Origin: an uncultured Oscillospiraceae bacterium
GTDB taxonomy: Bacteria; Bacillota; Clostridia; Oscillospirales; Oscillospiraceae
Assembly (NCBI GenBank): GCA_934659445.1
Contig: CAKUHV010000079.1
Span: 1-8,261 of the forward strand
Direction of reading: 5' to 3'
Length of the DNA stretch: 8,261 nt
Of the stretch, positions 1-6,471 are shown one piece after another (the first letter of the stretch is position 1; every line of letters starts with the position of its first letter). A program made the translations under genes and the position numbers. The notes beneath the pieces are model-generated. The model did no database searches. It was not told where the DNA came from and was given only the letters and a program-made list of their open reading frames with translations.

Positions 1-464
1 CCCGCCAGAATGCACAGGATGTCGTCGGGGAAAAAGGGAAACAGGAAGGCCAGCAGCAGGAAAATGTCCGTCTTCTCCCGGATCAGGTGGAGGTACTTTT
101 CCGACAGGGCCCGGCTGACCATGCGGTCGGCAAAGCTGCGCCCCAGAGCGCGGGCCAGGGCAAATACCAGCAGCGACCCGACGGTCACCGCCCCAAAGGT
201 GAGGAAAAAGGACGGCCAGGTGCCGAAAAGCACTCCGCCTGCGGCGGCGGTGATGTTGCTGGGGATGGGGGCCAGCACCACGGAGAGGAACTGGAGCAGG
301 AAAAAGCACAGGTGGGAGTACGGCGCAAAGCCGGAGATATAGGCCCGCAGCTGCTCGGGCGAGGCGCAGGCGGAGAAGAAGCCGCTGCGGTACAAAAACA
401 GCCCGCCGCCGACGCACAGCCCCACAGCCGCCGCGGCGGCCAGCCAGAAGGATCGCTTTTTCAC
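1..464 (-). CDS. TVP38/TMEM64 (VTT, DedA-like) family membrane protein, N-terminal part
   Basis: This is an integral membrane protein of the TVP38/TMEM64 (SNARE-associated/VTT) family. Relatives in the wider DedA superfamily are linked to lipid scrambling or undecaprenyl-phosphate recycling, but the substrate here cannot be told. About 154 residues are visible; the C-terminus lies beyond the left edge. A first hydrophobic segment spans roughly residues 7-25. The VTT core follows at about 53-108, with AAGGVLFG near 73-80 and a Gly/Ala-rich helix ending in FALARALG. A later segment contains FPFFPDD (about 142-148), a motif I recognise from the clostridial branch. The GTG at 464 is preferred because AGAGGTG lies about 9 nt upstream. 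An in-frame GTG at 476 is possible but overlaps that ribosome site. The gene lies downstream of lgt on the same strand, separated by a hairpin and its own candidate promoter. Family assignment is firm; function is not. Confidence 0.85.
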   Translation of the reverse strand, partial: MKKRSFWLAAAAAVGLCVGGGLFLYRSGFFSACASPEQLRAYISGFAPYSHLCFFLLQFLSVVLAPIPSNITAAAGGVLFGTWPSFFLTFGAVTVGSLLVFALARALGRSFADRMVSRALSEKYLHLIREKTDIFLLLAFLFPFFPDDILCILA

Positions 465-473
465 CGGGTCTTT

Positions 474-482
474 CACCTCTTT
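474..482 (-). promoter_or_regulatory. Ribosome binding site choosing the VTT protein start
   Basis: On the minus strand AGAGGTG runs to position 474, and the GTG codon at 464-462 follows after about 9 nt. The same GTG inside this motif (476-474) is itself in frame but would have only an A/G-rich, poorly spaced site. This supports the shorter N-terminus beginning with VKKRSFWL. Confidence 0.5.
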
Positions 483-497
483 TCTGTCGTCTCTCCT

Positions 498-526
498 ATC
501 ATACCACAGACCACCCGTCCCGTTTC
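498..526 (-). promoter_or_regulatory. Candidate extended -10 promoter for the VTT gene
   Basis: Read on the minus strand, TGG-TATGAT occupies 506-498, which is an extended -10 (TGn) element with five of six consensus bases in the hexamer. The hexamer at the expected -35 distance (526-521, GAAACG) matches poorly, so activity would rely on the extended -10. Transcription would begin near 491, giving a leader of about 25-30 nt before the GTG at 464. The placement directly between the lgt hairpin and the VTT gene supports it. The call rests on motif match only. Confidence 0.4.
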
Positions 527-584
527 TTGTTTTTCCCTTAAAGTTTTATGAAACTCCCCATGCACAGGGTCCGGCCCACTGAAA

Positions 585-613
585 CGGCCGGCCATCCGCA
601 GGACGGCCGGCCG
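585..613 (-). terminator. Stem-loop terminator after lgt
   Basis: A perfect 9-bp G+C stem, CGGCCGGCC at 585-593 and GGCCGGCCG at 605-613, has an inner 3-bp TCC/GGA extension in its loop. It begins 5 nt after the lgt stop codon (621-619). On the minus strand the tail is short (TTTCAG). On the plus strand it is followed by CTTTTTC, so the element could stop transcripts from either side and is stronger for rightward ones. Its position at the operon end supports a terminator role for the M16/lgt transcript, possibly leaky. Confidence 0.65.
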
Positions 614-618
614 CTTTT

Positions 619-1566
619 TCACTTCTCTTTCTGTTCTTCCCGTTCTTCCTGCGCCTTTTTCTCCTCCGCCAGGCGCTGCACATATAGGGTCTCAGGCTTC
701 TGCCGCACCTGATGCAGCCGCCGCAGCAGTACGGCCCCCGCCGCCAGTGCGGACACCGCCGCCAGCAGCTGGGACACCCGGATGGTGCTGCCCACATAGA
801 GGTACAGGCTGTCGGTGCGCAGCCCCTCGATCCAGGCCCGGCCCAGACCGTACCAGAAGATGTAAAACAGGAAGCACTGGCCGTCGAACTTTCTCCGTTT
901 GCCCAGTTGATACACCAGCAGCAAACCCACCAGGTTCCACAGGGACTCGTAGAAGAAGGTGGGGTGCACCCCCAGCGTCCCGGCCAGAATCTCCTGATAC
1001 TCCGCCGCTGTGGCGATGCCCTGGGCATACAGGTCATTGGCGATGGACTCCGAGCACATCCGCCAGGGCAGGGTGGTGGGGGCGCCGTAGGCCTCTACAT
1101 TCATAAAGTTGCCCCAGCGGCCCACCAGCTGGCCGATGAACAGCCCGTGTACGCCCAGGTCGGCAAAGGACAGGAAGCTGATCTTCTTCACCTTGCAGAA
1201 GATCAGCAGCACAAGAACAGAGGAGATGATCCCCCCGTAGATGGCCAGTCCCCCGTCGCTGTATCGGAACACCGCCGCCCAGTTCATGGAGCCGTCGGCG
1301 TTTCTGTACTGTCCCAGATTGAAAATAACGTAGTAGGCCCGGATGCACACCAGAGCCGCGGGCACGGCAAAGAGCATCATGTCGGTGATCTGATCCTCCG
1401 TGATGCCAAAGCGTTTGCCCCACTTGCAGCACAGCCACACCGCCAGCAGCAGCCCACTGGCGATGATGATGCCGTACCAGTACACCGGGCGGCCCAGCAC
1501 ATGAAAGGCCACCCGGTTCAGCGTAAATTCCAGCCCCAGGCCGGGAAAGAAAACCTGATTTACCAT
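619..1566 (-). CDS. lgt: Phosphatidylglycerol-prolipoprotein diacylglyceryl transferase Lgt
   Basis: Lgt transfers diacylglycerol from phosphatidylglycerol to the lipobox cysteine of lipoprotein precursors, the first step of lipoprotein maturation in the cytoplasmic membrane. The 315-residue protein starts with the usual FPGLG element (7-11). It then has YWYGIIIASG (29-38), RAYYVIFN (76-83), GGLAIYGG (105-112), the family signature region GQLVGRWGNFMNVEAYG (145-161), HPTFFYESLWN (201-211) and GRAWIEGLRTDSL (242-254). Several hydrophobic helices fit the seven-helix fold. The position equivalent to E. coli His103 reads Tyr110, as I recall for many Firmicutes. Val157 within the signature is less usual. 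The C-terminus ends in a charged Glu/Lys tail (about 299-315). The start ATG lies 6 nt after the upstream M16 gene's stop, and its AAGGAG site (about 12 nt upstream, rather far) lies inside that gene's end. lgt is therefore the last gene of the M16 operon. Confidence 0.95.
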   Translation of the reverse strand: MVNQVFFPGLGLEFTLNRVAFHVLGRPVYWYGIIIASGLLLAVWLCCKWGKRFGITEDQITDMMLFAVPAALVCIRAYYVIFNLGQYRNADGSMNWAAVFRYSDGGLAIYGGIISSVLVLLIFCKVKKISFLSFADLGVHGLFIGQLVGRWGNFMNVEAYGAPTTLPWRMCSESIANDLYAQGIATAAEYQEILAGTLGVHPTFFYESLWNLVGLLLVYQLGKRRKFDGQCFLFYIFWYGLGRAWIEGLRTDSLYLYVGSTIRVSQLLAAVSALAAGAVLLRRLHQVRQKPETLYVQRLAEEKKAQEEREEQKEK

Positions 1567-1572
1567 ATCGTT

Positions 1573-2847
1573 TCAGTTCTCCTTGGGTCGGATGACGGAC
1601 AGGGCGGTGCGCTCCCGGGCTGTCCAGCGGGCGATCATATCCTCCGCTTCTTCCCTTGTAATGACGTCGAACAGGCGGGCAAAGTCCAGACTGCAATACC
1701 CGGCGAAAAACGCCTGAGCCTGTCCGATGCACAGGGCGTCGAAGGAGTTCAGCCCCCGCACCTTGCCGCCGTAGACGCCCTTCTTCACCCGCCGCCACAG
1801 GGCGGGGTCGATGCCCTCACGGCCGATGCGTGCGGCCTCGTCCCACACGGCCTGACGCACGGCGGCGGGATCTTTAGACTCACCCCCGGCCACCAGAAAG
1901 GCCACGCCGGGGTAGCTCTCATATCCGTAGTAGAAGCCGGAGTTGATCAGCCCCTGCCCGTACAGCCGGGCGTACAGGGGGGTGGAGCTGCCCAGCAGAC
2001 ACTCCAGCGCCAACTCGCCCACCAGTTCCTGCCGCAGGTTCTTCTCCCCCTTGCCGGGGTCGTCCCCCTTAAAGCCCAGCTGGAAGATGGGCTGGGCCAC
2101 CTCCATGACCTGCTCCACCAGCTCTTTGGCGGCCCGGGGCTCCTCCCTGGGGCCGTAGTCCTTGGCGGCGATGGGCCCCGCCTGCCCGGGCAGGATCTCC
2201 CGGGCCAGGGCGCAGATGCGCTCCGGGTCCACGTCCCCCGCCACGCACAGCACCATGTTGGCCGGGTCATAGAATGCCCTGTGGCAGTCGTACAGGGTCT
2301 CCGCCGTGATGTGAGAGATGGACTCCACGCTGCCCGCCACGCTGGTGCGGATGGGGTGATTCCGGTACAGGGCCCCCAGCAGGTTGTTGAACACCTTCCA
2401 GTCCGGGTTGTCCTCGATCATGCCGATCTCCTGCCCAATGATGCCCTGCTCCTTGTCCACGCTCTCCTGAGTGAACCAGGGGATGGAGACAAAGGACAGC
2501 AGGATCTTCAGGTTCTCCTCAAACTTCCGGGTGGACTCAAAGTAGTACCCGGTGATGGCGGAGGAGGTAAAGGCGTTGGGGCTGGCCCCGTTGGCGGCCA
2601 GGTCCTGCAGGGCGTTGCCCTGCCTGGTGTCGAACATCTTGTGCTCCAGATAGTGGGCCACCCCCTCCGGAGTCTGCTTCCACTCGTCCCCCAGACAGAA
2701 CCGGGTATCCATGCCGCCGTAGTTTGTGGCAAAGAAGGCGTAGCCCTTCTGATAGCCGGGCTTGGGGCTGACGAACACGTTCAGGCCGTTTTCCAGCACC
2801 TGGTGGTACAGCTTCTCCCCCACCTTGTCATAGTTCAGCACTTCCAC
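1573..2847 (-). CDS. M16 family zinc metallopeptidase, YmfH-like, with HxxEH
   Basis: This is a 424-residue M16 (pitrilysin/insulinase) peptidase of the B. subtilis YmfH type and the probable catalytic partner of the upstream paralogue. The inverted zinc motif is intact: H65-Y-L-E68-H69 within GVAHYLEHKMF. The third ligand is probably E140 in GQEIGMIED, 71 residues later, with E133 as the accompanying conserved acid. NAFTSS (91-96) and the second-domain segment LYARLYGQGLINSGFYYGY (291-309) also fit the family. There is no signal peptide, so it probably acts in the cytoplasm on peptides or small proteins; the substrate is unknown. The start codon is GTG, 3 nt after the stop of the preceding gene, with AAAGGAG about 9 nt upstream. 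lgt follows after 6 nt. The family and the active site are clear; the B. subtilis orthology is inferred from memory. Confidence 0.92.
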   Translation of the reverse strand: MEVLNYDKVGEKLYHQVLENGLNVFVSPKPGYQKGYAFFATNYGGMDTRFCLGDEWKQTPEGVAHYLEHKMFDTRQGNALQDLAANGASPNAFTSSAITGYYFESTRKFEENLKILLSFVSIPWFTQESVDKEQGIIGQEIGMIEDNPDWKVFNNLLGALYRNHPIRTSVAGSVESISHITAETLYDCHRAFYDPANMVLCVAGDVDPERICALAREILPGQAGPIAAKDYGPREEPRAAKELVEQVMEVAQPIFQLGFKGDDPGKGEKNLRQELVGELALECLLGSSTPLYARLYGQGLINSGFYYGYESYPGVAFLVAGGESKDPAAVRQAVWDEAARIGREGIDPALWRRVKKGVYGGKVRGLNSFDALCIGQAQAFFAGYCSLDFARLFDVITREEAEDMIARWTARERTALSVIRPKEN

Positions 2848-2850
2848 GGC

Positions 2851-4131
2851 TTATTGCTCCTTTCCCTTCAGGAAATAGACGGTGTCCAGCTCCAGCCTCC
2901 GGGCGGCGGCGGCCACCTGCTCCCGGGTCACCGTCTCCAGCCGGGCGGCCAGCTCCTTCGGCGTCCTCTCCGTACCGGCTACGGCCTGTCCCAGCCAGAA
3001 CTCCTCCAGCCGGCCCTGGTCATCCTCCATGGACAGATGGCTGTTGATGAGGATGCTCCGGGCGCCCTCCAGCTCGTCATCGCCGATCTTCCCCGCCTTC
3101 ACGTCCTCCAGCTGGGCCAGGATCTCATTCTTCGCCGTCTCATAGTTCTTGAACTCGATGCCGGAGGAGACGAGCATCAGCCCCTTCTGCTTCTCCAGAA
3201 CGGAGCTGGCGTAATAGCACAAAGACAGCCGCTCCCGCACGTTCATAAACAGCTTGGACATGCTGGTGCCGCCGAACACGGCGCTGCACACGGCCAGAGC
3301 GGGGCACTCCTCCTCCCACACGGTGATGCCCCCGGTGCGCCAGCCCATGGCCAGCTTGCCCTGGCTCACGTCCATGGCCTCCTCGATCACCCGGGGCTCG
3401 GGCTCCGCGTGGATGCGCACCTCGCAGGCCGGCTCCTCCCGCTCCCCGTTCACCGGCAGGGCGGCCAGAGCCCTCCTCATGATCTGCTCCACCCGCTCCG
3501 GGGCGGCGCTGCCGCAGTAGTATACCTCGATCTGCACCTGACGCAGCAGCTTCTGATACTGTTCCCAAAGGCTCTCGGGCGTGATGGCCGCCGCCCGGCC
3601 CTCATCCCCCAGCTTGTCCACGCCGAAGCCCTCTCCCCGGCACATGATCTGGGTCAGGCGGCGGGTGGCGTAGATCCGCTTGTCGTTGATCTGTCCCCGC
3701 AGCTCGTCGATCAGGTTGGCCTTCTCCCCCTCTACATAGTCGGGATCAAAGACGCCGTTCCGGGTCAGGGGGTGCAGCAGCAGCTCCCCCAGCAGGGCGG
3801 CCGCGCCGGACAGGATGTCCTCCCCATTCAGGGCGTAGGCGTCGTCCAGAAAGCTGGCCAGAAAGCCCACGCACTGGGTCTCTCCCTTCTTCCGCACCAC
3901 CGGCTCGATGGCGCCGCCGTACAGCTCGTCCAGAGCGGCGGACATAGACTCCATGTCCGGGTGGGTCTGGGTGCCCCGGCGGAGCACCCGGGGCAGCAGA
4001 GCGTTCAGGCTGGCGCTCTCCTCCTCCAGAGGGGCCAGCAGCGTCAGGGACAGATAGGCGCTTTTGAATTTATCGGTGTGTACCGTCCGCAGCCATACGC
4101 CGGGGAACAGCTGAGTCCGCTTTCCTTCCAT
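2851..4131 (-). CDS. M16 family protein lacking the zinc motif, YmfF-like partner subunit
   Basis: This 426-residue M16-fold protein is the first gene of the operon. Where an active M16 enzyme would carry HxxEH it reads ALLPRVLRRG (about 44-53), so no zinc site is visible and it is probably non-catalytic. The C-terminal half keeps the R/Y-type substrate-binding segment VRERLSLCYYASS (298-310) and GGTSMSKLFMN (287-297). An inactive subunit with this segment beside an active HxxEH subunit is the known heterodimer design of bacterial M16B proteases, so it probably pairs with the product of the next gene, which starts 3 nt downstream. There is no signal peptide. The ATG has AAAGGA 6 nt upstream, a leader hairpin just before that, and a promoter at 4181-4209. 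A cytoplasmic peptide-processing role is inference. Confidence 0.9.
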   Translation of the reverse strand: MEGKRTQLFPGVWLRTVHTDKFKSAYLSLTLLAPLEEESASLNALLPRVLRRGTQTHPDMESMSAALDELYGGAIEPVVRKKGETQCVGFLASFLDDAYALNGEDILSGAAALLGELLLHPLTRNGVFDPDYVEGEKANLIDELRGQINDKRIYATRRLTQIMCRGEGFGVDKLGDEGRAAAITPESLWEQYQKLLRQVQIEVYYCGSAAPERVEQIMRRALAALPVNGEREEPACEVRIHAEPEPRVIEEAMDVSQGKLAMGWRTGGITVWEEECPALAVCSAVFGGTSMSKLFMNVRERLSLCYYASSVLEKQKGLMLVSSGIEFKNYETAKNEILAQLEDVKAGKIGDDELEGARSILINSHLSMEDDQGRLEEFWLGQAVAGTERTPKELAARLETVTREQVAAAARRLELDTVYFLKGKEQ

Positions 4132-4145
4132 ACGTCGTCCTTTCC

Positions 4146-4163
4146 GCTCCGCAGGGGCGGAGC
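4146..4163 (-). promoter_or_regulatory. 5' leader hairpin of the M16/lgt transcript
   Basis: A perfect 7-bp inverted repeat, GCTCCGC (4146-4152) and GCGGAGC (4157-4163), closes a 4-nt loop. It lies between the predicted transcription start (about 4174) and the AAAGGA ribosome site (4143-4138) of the first M16 gene, only 2 nt from the latter. It could protect the mRNA 5' end or limit ribosome access. It has no U-tract and so is not a terminator. Confidence 0.5.
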
Positions 4164-4180
4164 AGGGTCAATTTTCCGTT

Positions 4181-4209
4181 ATTGTACCACGCTTTCCCTT
4201 CAAATGCAA
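4181..4209 (-). promoter_or_regulatory. Promoter of the M16-M16-lgt operon
   Basis: On the minus strand, TTGCAT (4209-4204) is followed by a 17-bp spacer and TACAAT (4186-4181), with TGG directly before the -10, making it an extended -10 promoter. It is a good match to the vegetative sigma-factor consensus. Predicted start near 4174 leaves a leader of about 43 nt. It faces away from the ylxM promoter, about 95 bp distant, so the two operons share one divergent control region. Confidence 0.7.
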
Positions 4210-4304
4210 AGTTTTCCTCCTTTCCCTCTTTTTATACCCCCTGCCGTCTCTGTCCGGTCCGCCGCCGGAGGAAGGATTTTTGTCCTCTACGCAAGTATTT
4301 TCAC

Positions 4305-4333
4305 TTGACAAGGACGGGCAAATGTGTTAGACT
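4305..4333 (+). promoter_or_regulatory. Promoter of the ylxM-ffh-rpsP-khpA operon
   Basis: A perfect TTGACA (4305-4310) is followed by a 17-bp spacer and TAGACT (4328-4333), with TGT immediately before the -10. The -35 is ideal and the -10 matches four of six bases, helped by the TGn extension. Transcription should start near 4340, about 45 nt before the ylxM ATG. It is the only strong promoter seen on this strand before ffh and probably drives the whole operon. Confidence 0.78.
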
Positions 4334-4339
4334 TCCAAG

Positions 4340-4359
4340 GTAAAGTTTTATGCCTTTAC
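4340..4359 (+). promoter_or_regulatory. Short stem-loop at the 5' end of the ylxM mRNA
   Basis: GTAAAG (4340-4345) and CTTTAC (4354-4359) form a perfect 6-bp stem around an 8-nt loop. It begins almost exactly at the predicted transcription start, so it would form a 5'-terminal hairpin upstream of the AAAGGAG site at 4369-4375. Such hairpins can stabilise mRNA. The A+T-rich stem is modest and may be chance. Confidence 0.35.
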
Positions 4360-4368
4360 AGTTTTGGG

Positions 4369-4376
4369 AAAGGAGA
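4369..4376 (+). promoter_or_regulatory. Ribosome binding site fixing the ylxM start
   Basis: AAAGGAGA at 4369-4376 lies 9 nt before the ATG at 4386. An in-frame ATG at 4350 would add 12 residues but has no ribosome site and sits in the loop of the leader stem-loop. The protein similarity also begins with MKSQAYRMALLFDFYG, so 4386 is the start. Confidence 0.85.
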
Positions 4377-4385
4377 CCCTCGAAA

Positions 4386-4751
4386 ATGAAAAGTCAGGCT
4401 TACCGCATGGCTCTGCTGTTCGATTTTTACGGCGATGTGCTCACCGACCGGCAGAAGGAGTTCTACGACCTCTACTACAACGAGGATCTCTCTCTGGGCG
4501 AGATCGCCGAAAACAACGGCATCACCCGCCAGGGCGTGCGGGACGTGATCGTCCGGGCCGAGGCCATCCTCACCGATTTAGAGGACAAGACCGGTCTGAT
4601 CAAGCGCTTTCTGTCCATGGGTAAGGAACTGGCCGCGCTGGAGCAGGACGCGCTCGCCGTTGTGAAGAAGGCCGAGGGGTATGACGACCCCGAGCTGGAG
4701 CAGCTGGCCCGGCGCATGGCCGATTCCGCCCACAAGCTGCGTCAGGAGTAA
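4386..4751 (+). CDS. ylxM: YlxM family SRP-associated helix-turn-helix protein
   Basis: This 121-residue protein of the YlxM/p13 family is encoded directly before ffh, as in most Firmicutes. Family members are associated with the signal recognition particle and, in streptococci, are reported to influence its activity. The exact role here is not known. The N-terminal region LLFDFYGDVLTDRQKEFYDL (10-29) is the characteristic part. A sigma-70 region 4-like helix-turn-helix follows at about 34-57 (LSLGEIAENNGITRQGVRD). The rest is a charged, probably helical tail rich in Glu, Ala and Lys. The stop codon is 3 nt from the ffh start, and AGGAG at its very end is the ribosome site for ffh, so translation is probably coupled. 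Confidence 0.92.
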   Translation: MKSQAYRMALLFDFYGDVLTDRQKEFYDLYYNEDLSLGEIAENNGITRQGVRDVIVRAEAILTDLEDKTGLIKRFLSMGKELAALEQDALAVVKKAEGYDDPELEQLARRMADSAHKLRQE

Positions 4752-4754
4752 GCC

Positions 4755-6146
4755 ATGGCATTCGAAGGACTTTCCGAAAAGTTATCCGCAGCCTTCAAAA
4801 AGCTGCGGGGCAAGGGCCGCCTGACCGAGGCCGACGTGAAGGAGGCCATGCGGGAGATCCGCCTGGCCCTGCTGGAGGCCGACGTCAGCTACAAGGTCGT
4901 CAAGCAGTTCATCGCCCAGGTGACGGAGAAGGCGGTGGGCGCCGACGTGCTGGAGGCCCTGTCCCCCTCCCAGATGATCATCAAGATCGTGGATCAGGAG
5001 CTGACCCAGCTGATGGGCGGCTCCGCCGCCAAGCTGGAGATCGCCTCCAAGCCGCCCACGGTGGTGATGATGGTGGGTCTTCAGGGCGCCGGCAAGACCA
5101 CCAACTGTGCCAAGCTGGCCGGTATGCTCAAGCGCCAGAACGGCAAGCGGCCCCTGCTGGCCGCCTGCGACATCTACCGCCCCGCCGCCATCCAGCAGCT
5201 GGAGGTGGTGGGACAGCAGCTGGGCATCCCCGTGTTCCAGATGGGTCAGACCGACCCGGTGGAGATCGCACGGGCCGCCGTGGCCCACGCCGTGAAGCAC
5301 GGCAACGACATCGTATTTCTGGACACCGCCGGCCGGCTCCATGTAGATGAGGAGCTGATGGACGAGCTGCGGCGCATCAAGGCCGCCGTGGATCCCACCG
5401 AGATTCTGCTGGTGGTGGACGCCATGATCGGTCAGGACGCGGTGAACGCCGCCAAGGCCTTTGACGACGCGCTGGATATCACCGGCGTGGTGCTGACCAA
5501 GCTGGACGGCGATGCCCGGGGCGGCGCGGCATTGTCCATCAAGGCCGTCACCGGCAAGCCCATCAAATTTGTGGGCATGGGGGAAAAGCTGGATCAGATC
5601 GAGGTGTTCCACCCCGACCGCATGGCCAGCCGGATCCTCGGCATGGGCGACGTGCTCTCCCTCATCGAAAAGGCGGAGCAGAGCTTCGACCAGAAAAAGG
5701 CCCTGGAACTGCAGGAGAAGCTGAAGAAAAACCGCTTCACCCTGTCCGACTACTACGACCAGCTGATGCAGCTGAAAAAGATGGGCTCCATCACCGAGAT
5801 TGCCGCCATGCTGCCCGGGGTCAAGGCCTCCGACCTGGAGGGGGCCCAGCTGGACACCAGACAGTTCACCCGCATGGAGGCCATTATCCAGTCCATGACC
5901 CCCGCCGAGCGGGAGGACCCCAAGCTGCTGAACTCCAGCCGGAAAAAGCGCATCGCCGCCGGCTCCGGCACTCAGGTGATGGATGTGAACCGTCTGCTGA
6001 AGCAGTTCGAGATGATCCAGACCATGACCAGGCAGCTCACCGGCCGCAAGCTGCCCAAGCATATGCGCCGCATGATGGGCAAGGGGGGCAAGGGCTTCCC
6101 CGGCATGGGCGGTATGGGCGGCGGCTTCCCCGGTATGCCCTTCTGA
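4755..6146 (+). CDS. ffh: Signal recognition particle GTPase Ffh (SRP54)
   Basis: Ffh binds the SRP RNA and hydrophobic signal sequences on ribosome-nascent chains, and delivers them through the receptor FtsY to the Sec translocon. The 463-residue protein has the N domain (1 to about 95), then the G domain with GLQGAGKTT (108-116), DTAGR (190-194) and TKLDGDARGG (248-257). The Met-rich M domain starts at about 328 and includes SRKKRIAAGSGT (395-406) followed by methionine-rich helices (about 420-441). The C-terminus is a flexible Gly/Phe/Pro/Met tail with FPGM twice (448-451 and 458-461), common in Firmicute Ffh. All GTPase motifs are intact and the length is normal. The ATG follows AGGAG by 6 nt, the site being embedded in the end of ylxM. 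The SRP RNA gene is not in this window. Confidence 0.98.
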   Translation: MAFEGLSEKLSAAFKKLRGKGRLTEADVKEAMREIRLALLEADVSYKVVKQFIAQVTEKAVGADVLEALSPSQMIIKIVDQELTQLMGGSAAKLEIASKPPTVVMMVGLQGAGKTTNCAKLAGMLKRQNGKRPLLAACDIYRPAAIQQLEVVGQQLGIPVFQMGQTDPVEIARAAVAHAVKHGNDIVFLDTAGRLHVDEELMDELRRIKAAVDPTEILLVVDAMIGQDAVNAAKAFDDALDITGVVLTKLDGDARGGAALSIKAVTGKPIKFVGMGEKLDQIEVFHPDRMASRILGMGDVLSLIEKAEQSFDQKKALELQEKLKKNRFTLSDYYDQLMQLKKMGSITEIAAMLPGVKASDLEGAQLDTRQFTRMEAIIQSMTPAEREDPKLLNSSRKKRIAAGSGTQVMDVNRLLKQFEMIQTMTRQLTGRKLPKHMRRMMGKGGKGFPGMGGMGGGFPGMPF

Positions 6147-6211
6147 ACCGTTGGCAAGGCACCCCGCGTGCTTTCCATATAGAACTTATCAATTTATGGA
6201 GGTGAATATAA

Positions 6212-6451
6212 ATGGTCAAAATCAGACTGCGCCGTATGGGCGCCAAGAAGGCTCCCTTCTATCGCATCGTGGTGGCTGACTCCCGTTATCCCCGCGACGG
6301 CCGTTTCATCGAGGAGATCGGCACTTACAACCCCGTGGTCAATCCCGCCGAGCTGAAGGTCGACGTGGACCGCGCTCAGGCCTGGATCAAGACCGGCGCT
6401 CAGCCCACTGAGACCGTCCGTGACCTGCTGAAAAAGGCCGGCGCTCTGTAA
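6212..6451 (+). CDS. rpsP: 30S ribosomal protein S16
   Basis: S16 binds 16S rRNA and helps early 30S assembly. The 79-residue protein is full length and starts with [20 protein letters not shown] (1-20), the hallmark N-terminus, followed by [19 protein letters not shown] (23-41). A very strong GGAGGTGA (6198-6205) stands 6 nt before the ATG, as expected for a highly translated gene. The 65-nt gap after ffh is A+T-richer than its surroundings and holds no convincing promoter or terminator, so rpsP is probably expressed by readthrough from the ylxM promoter. khpA follows 20 nt downstream. Confidence 0.97.
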   Translation: MVKIRLRRMGAKKAPFYRIVVADSRYPRDGRFIEEIGTYNPVVNPAELKVDVDRAQAWIKTGAQPTETVRDLLKKAGAL

Positions 6452-6471
6452 GGCTGGAGGTTCGACAGGGA

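Noticed and set aside
539..550. TAAAGTTTTATG repeated exactly at 4341-4352
   Set aside because: A single shared 12-mer in two A+T-rich intergenic stretches can arise by chance in a window of this size, and the flanks do not match.
10..551. Plus-strand open frames over the VTT gene
   Set aside because: Their translations are Arg/Gln/Gly-rich shadows; the minus strand encodes a clear membrane protein with family motifs.
712..4308. A plus-strand open frame of about 1,198 codons antisense to lgt and both M16 genes
   Set aside because: It is in exact register with three genes whose gaps are multiples of 3, so it is open simply because those genes avoid TTA, CTA and TCA. Its translation is low-complexity, rich in Gly, Gln, His and Leu, with no recognisable domain and no ribosome site.
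4350..4385. Upstream in-frame ATG that would extend YlxM by 12 residues
   Set aside because: It has no ribosome site and lies in the leader stem-loop; the ATG at 4386 has AAAGGAG at good spacing and matches the family N-terminus.
4782..6062. A minus-strand open frame of about 426 codons inside ffh
   Set aside because: It is the in-register antisense frame of a highly conserved gene, with a His/Gly/Leu-rich low-complexity translation and no promoter or ribosome site.
6151..6183. Possible promoter before rpsP (TTGGCA and TATAGA)
   Set aside because: The spacing is 21 bp, too long for a vegetative promoter, and no better pair is found. rpsP is more simply explained by readthrough from the ylxM promoter.
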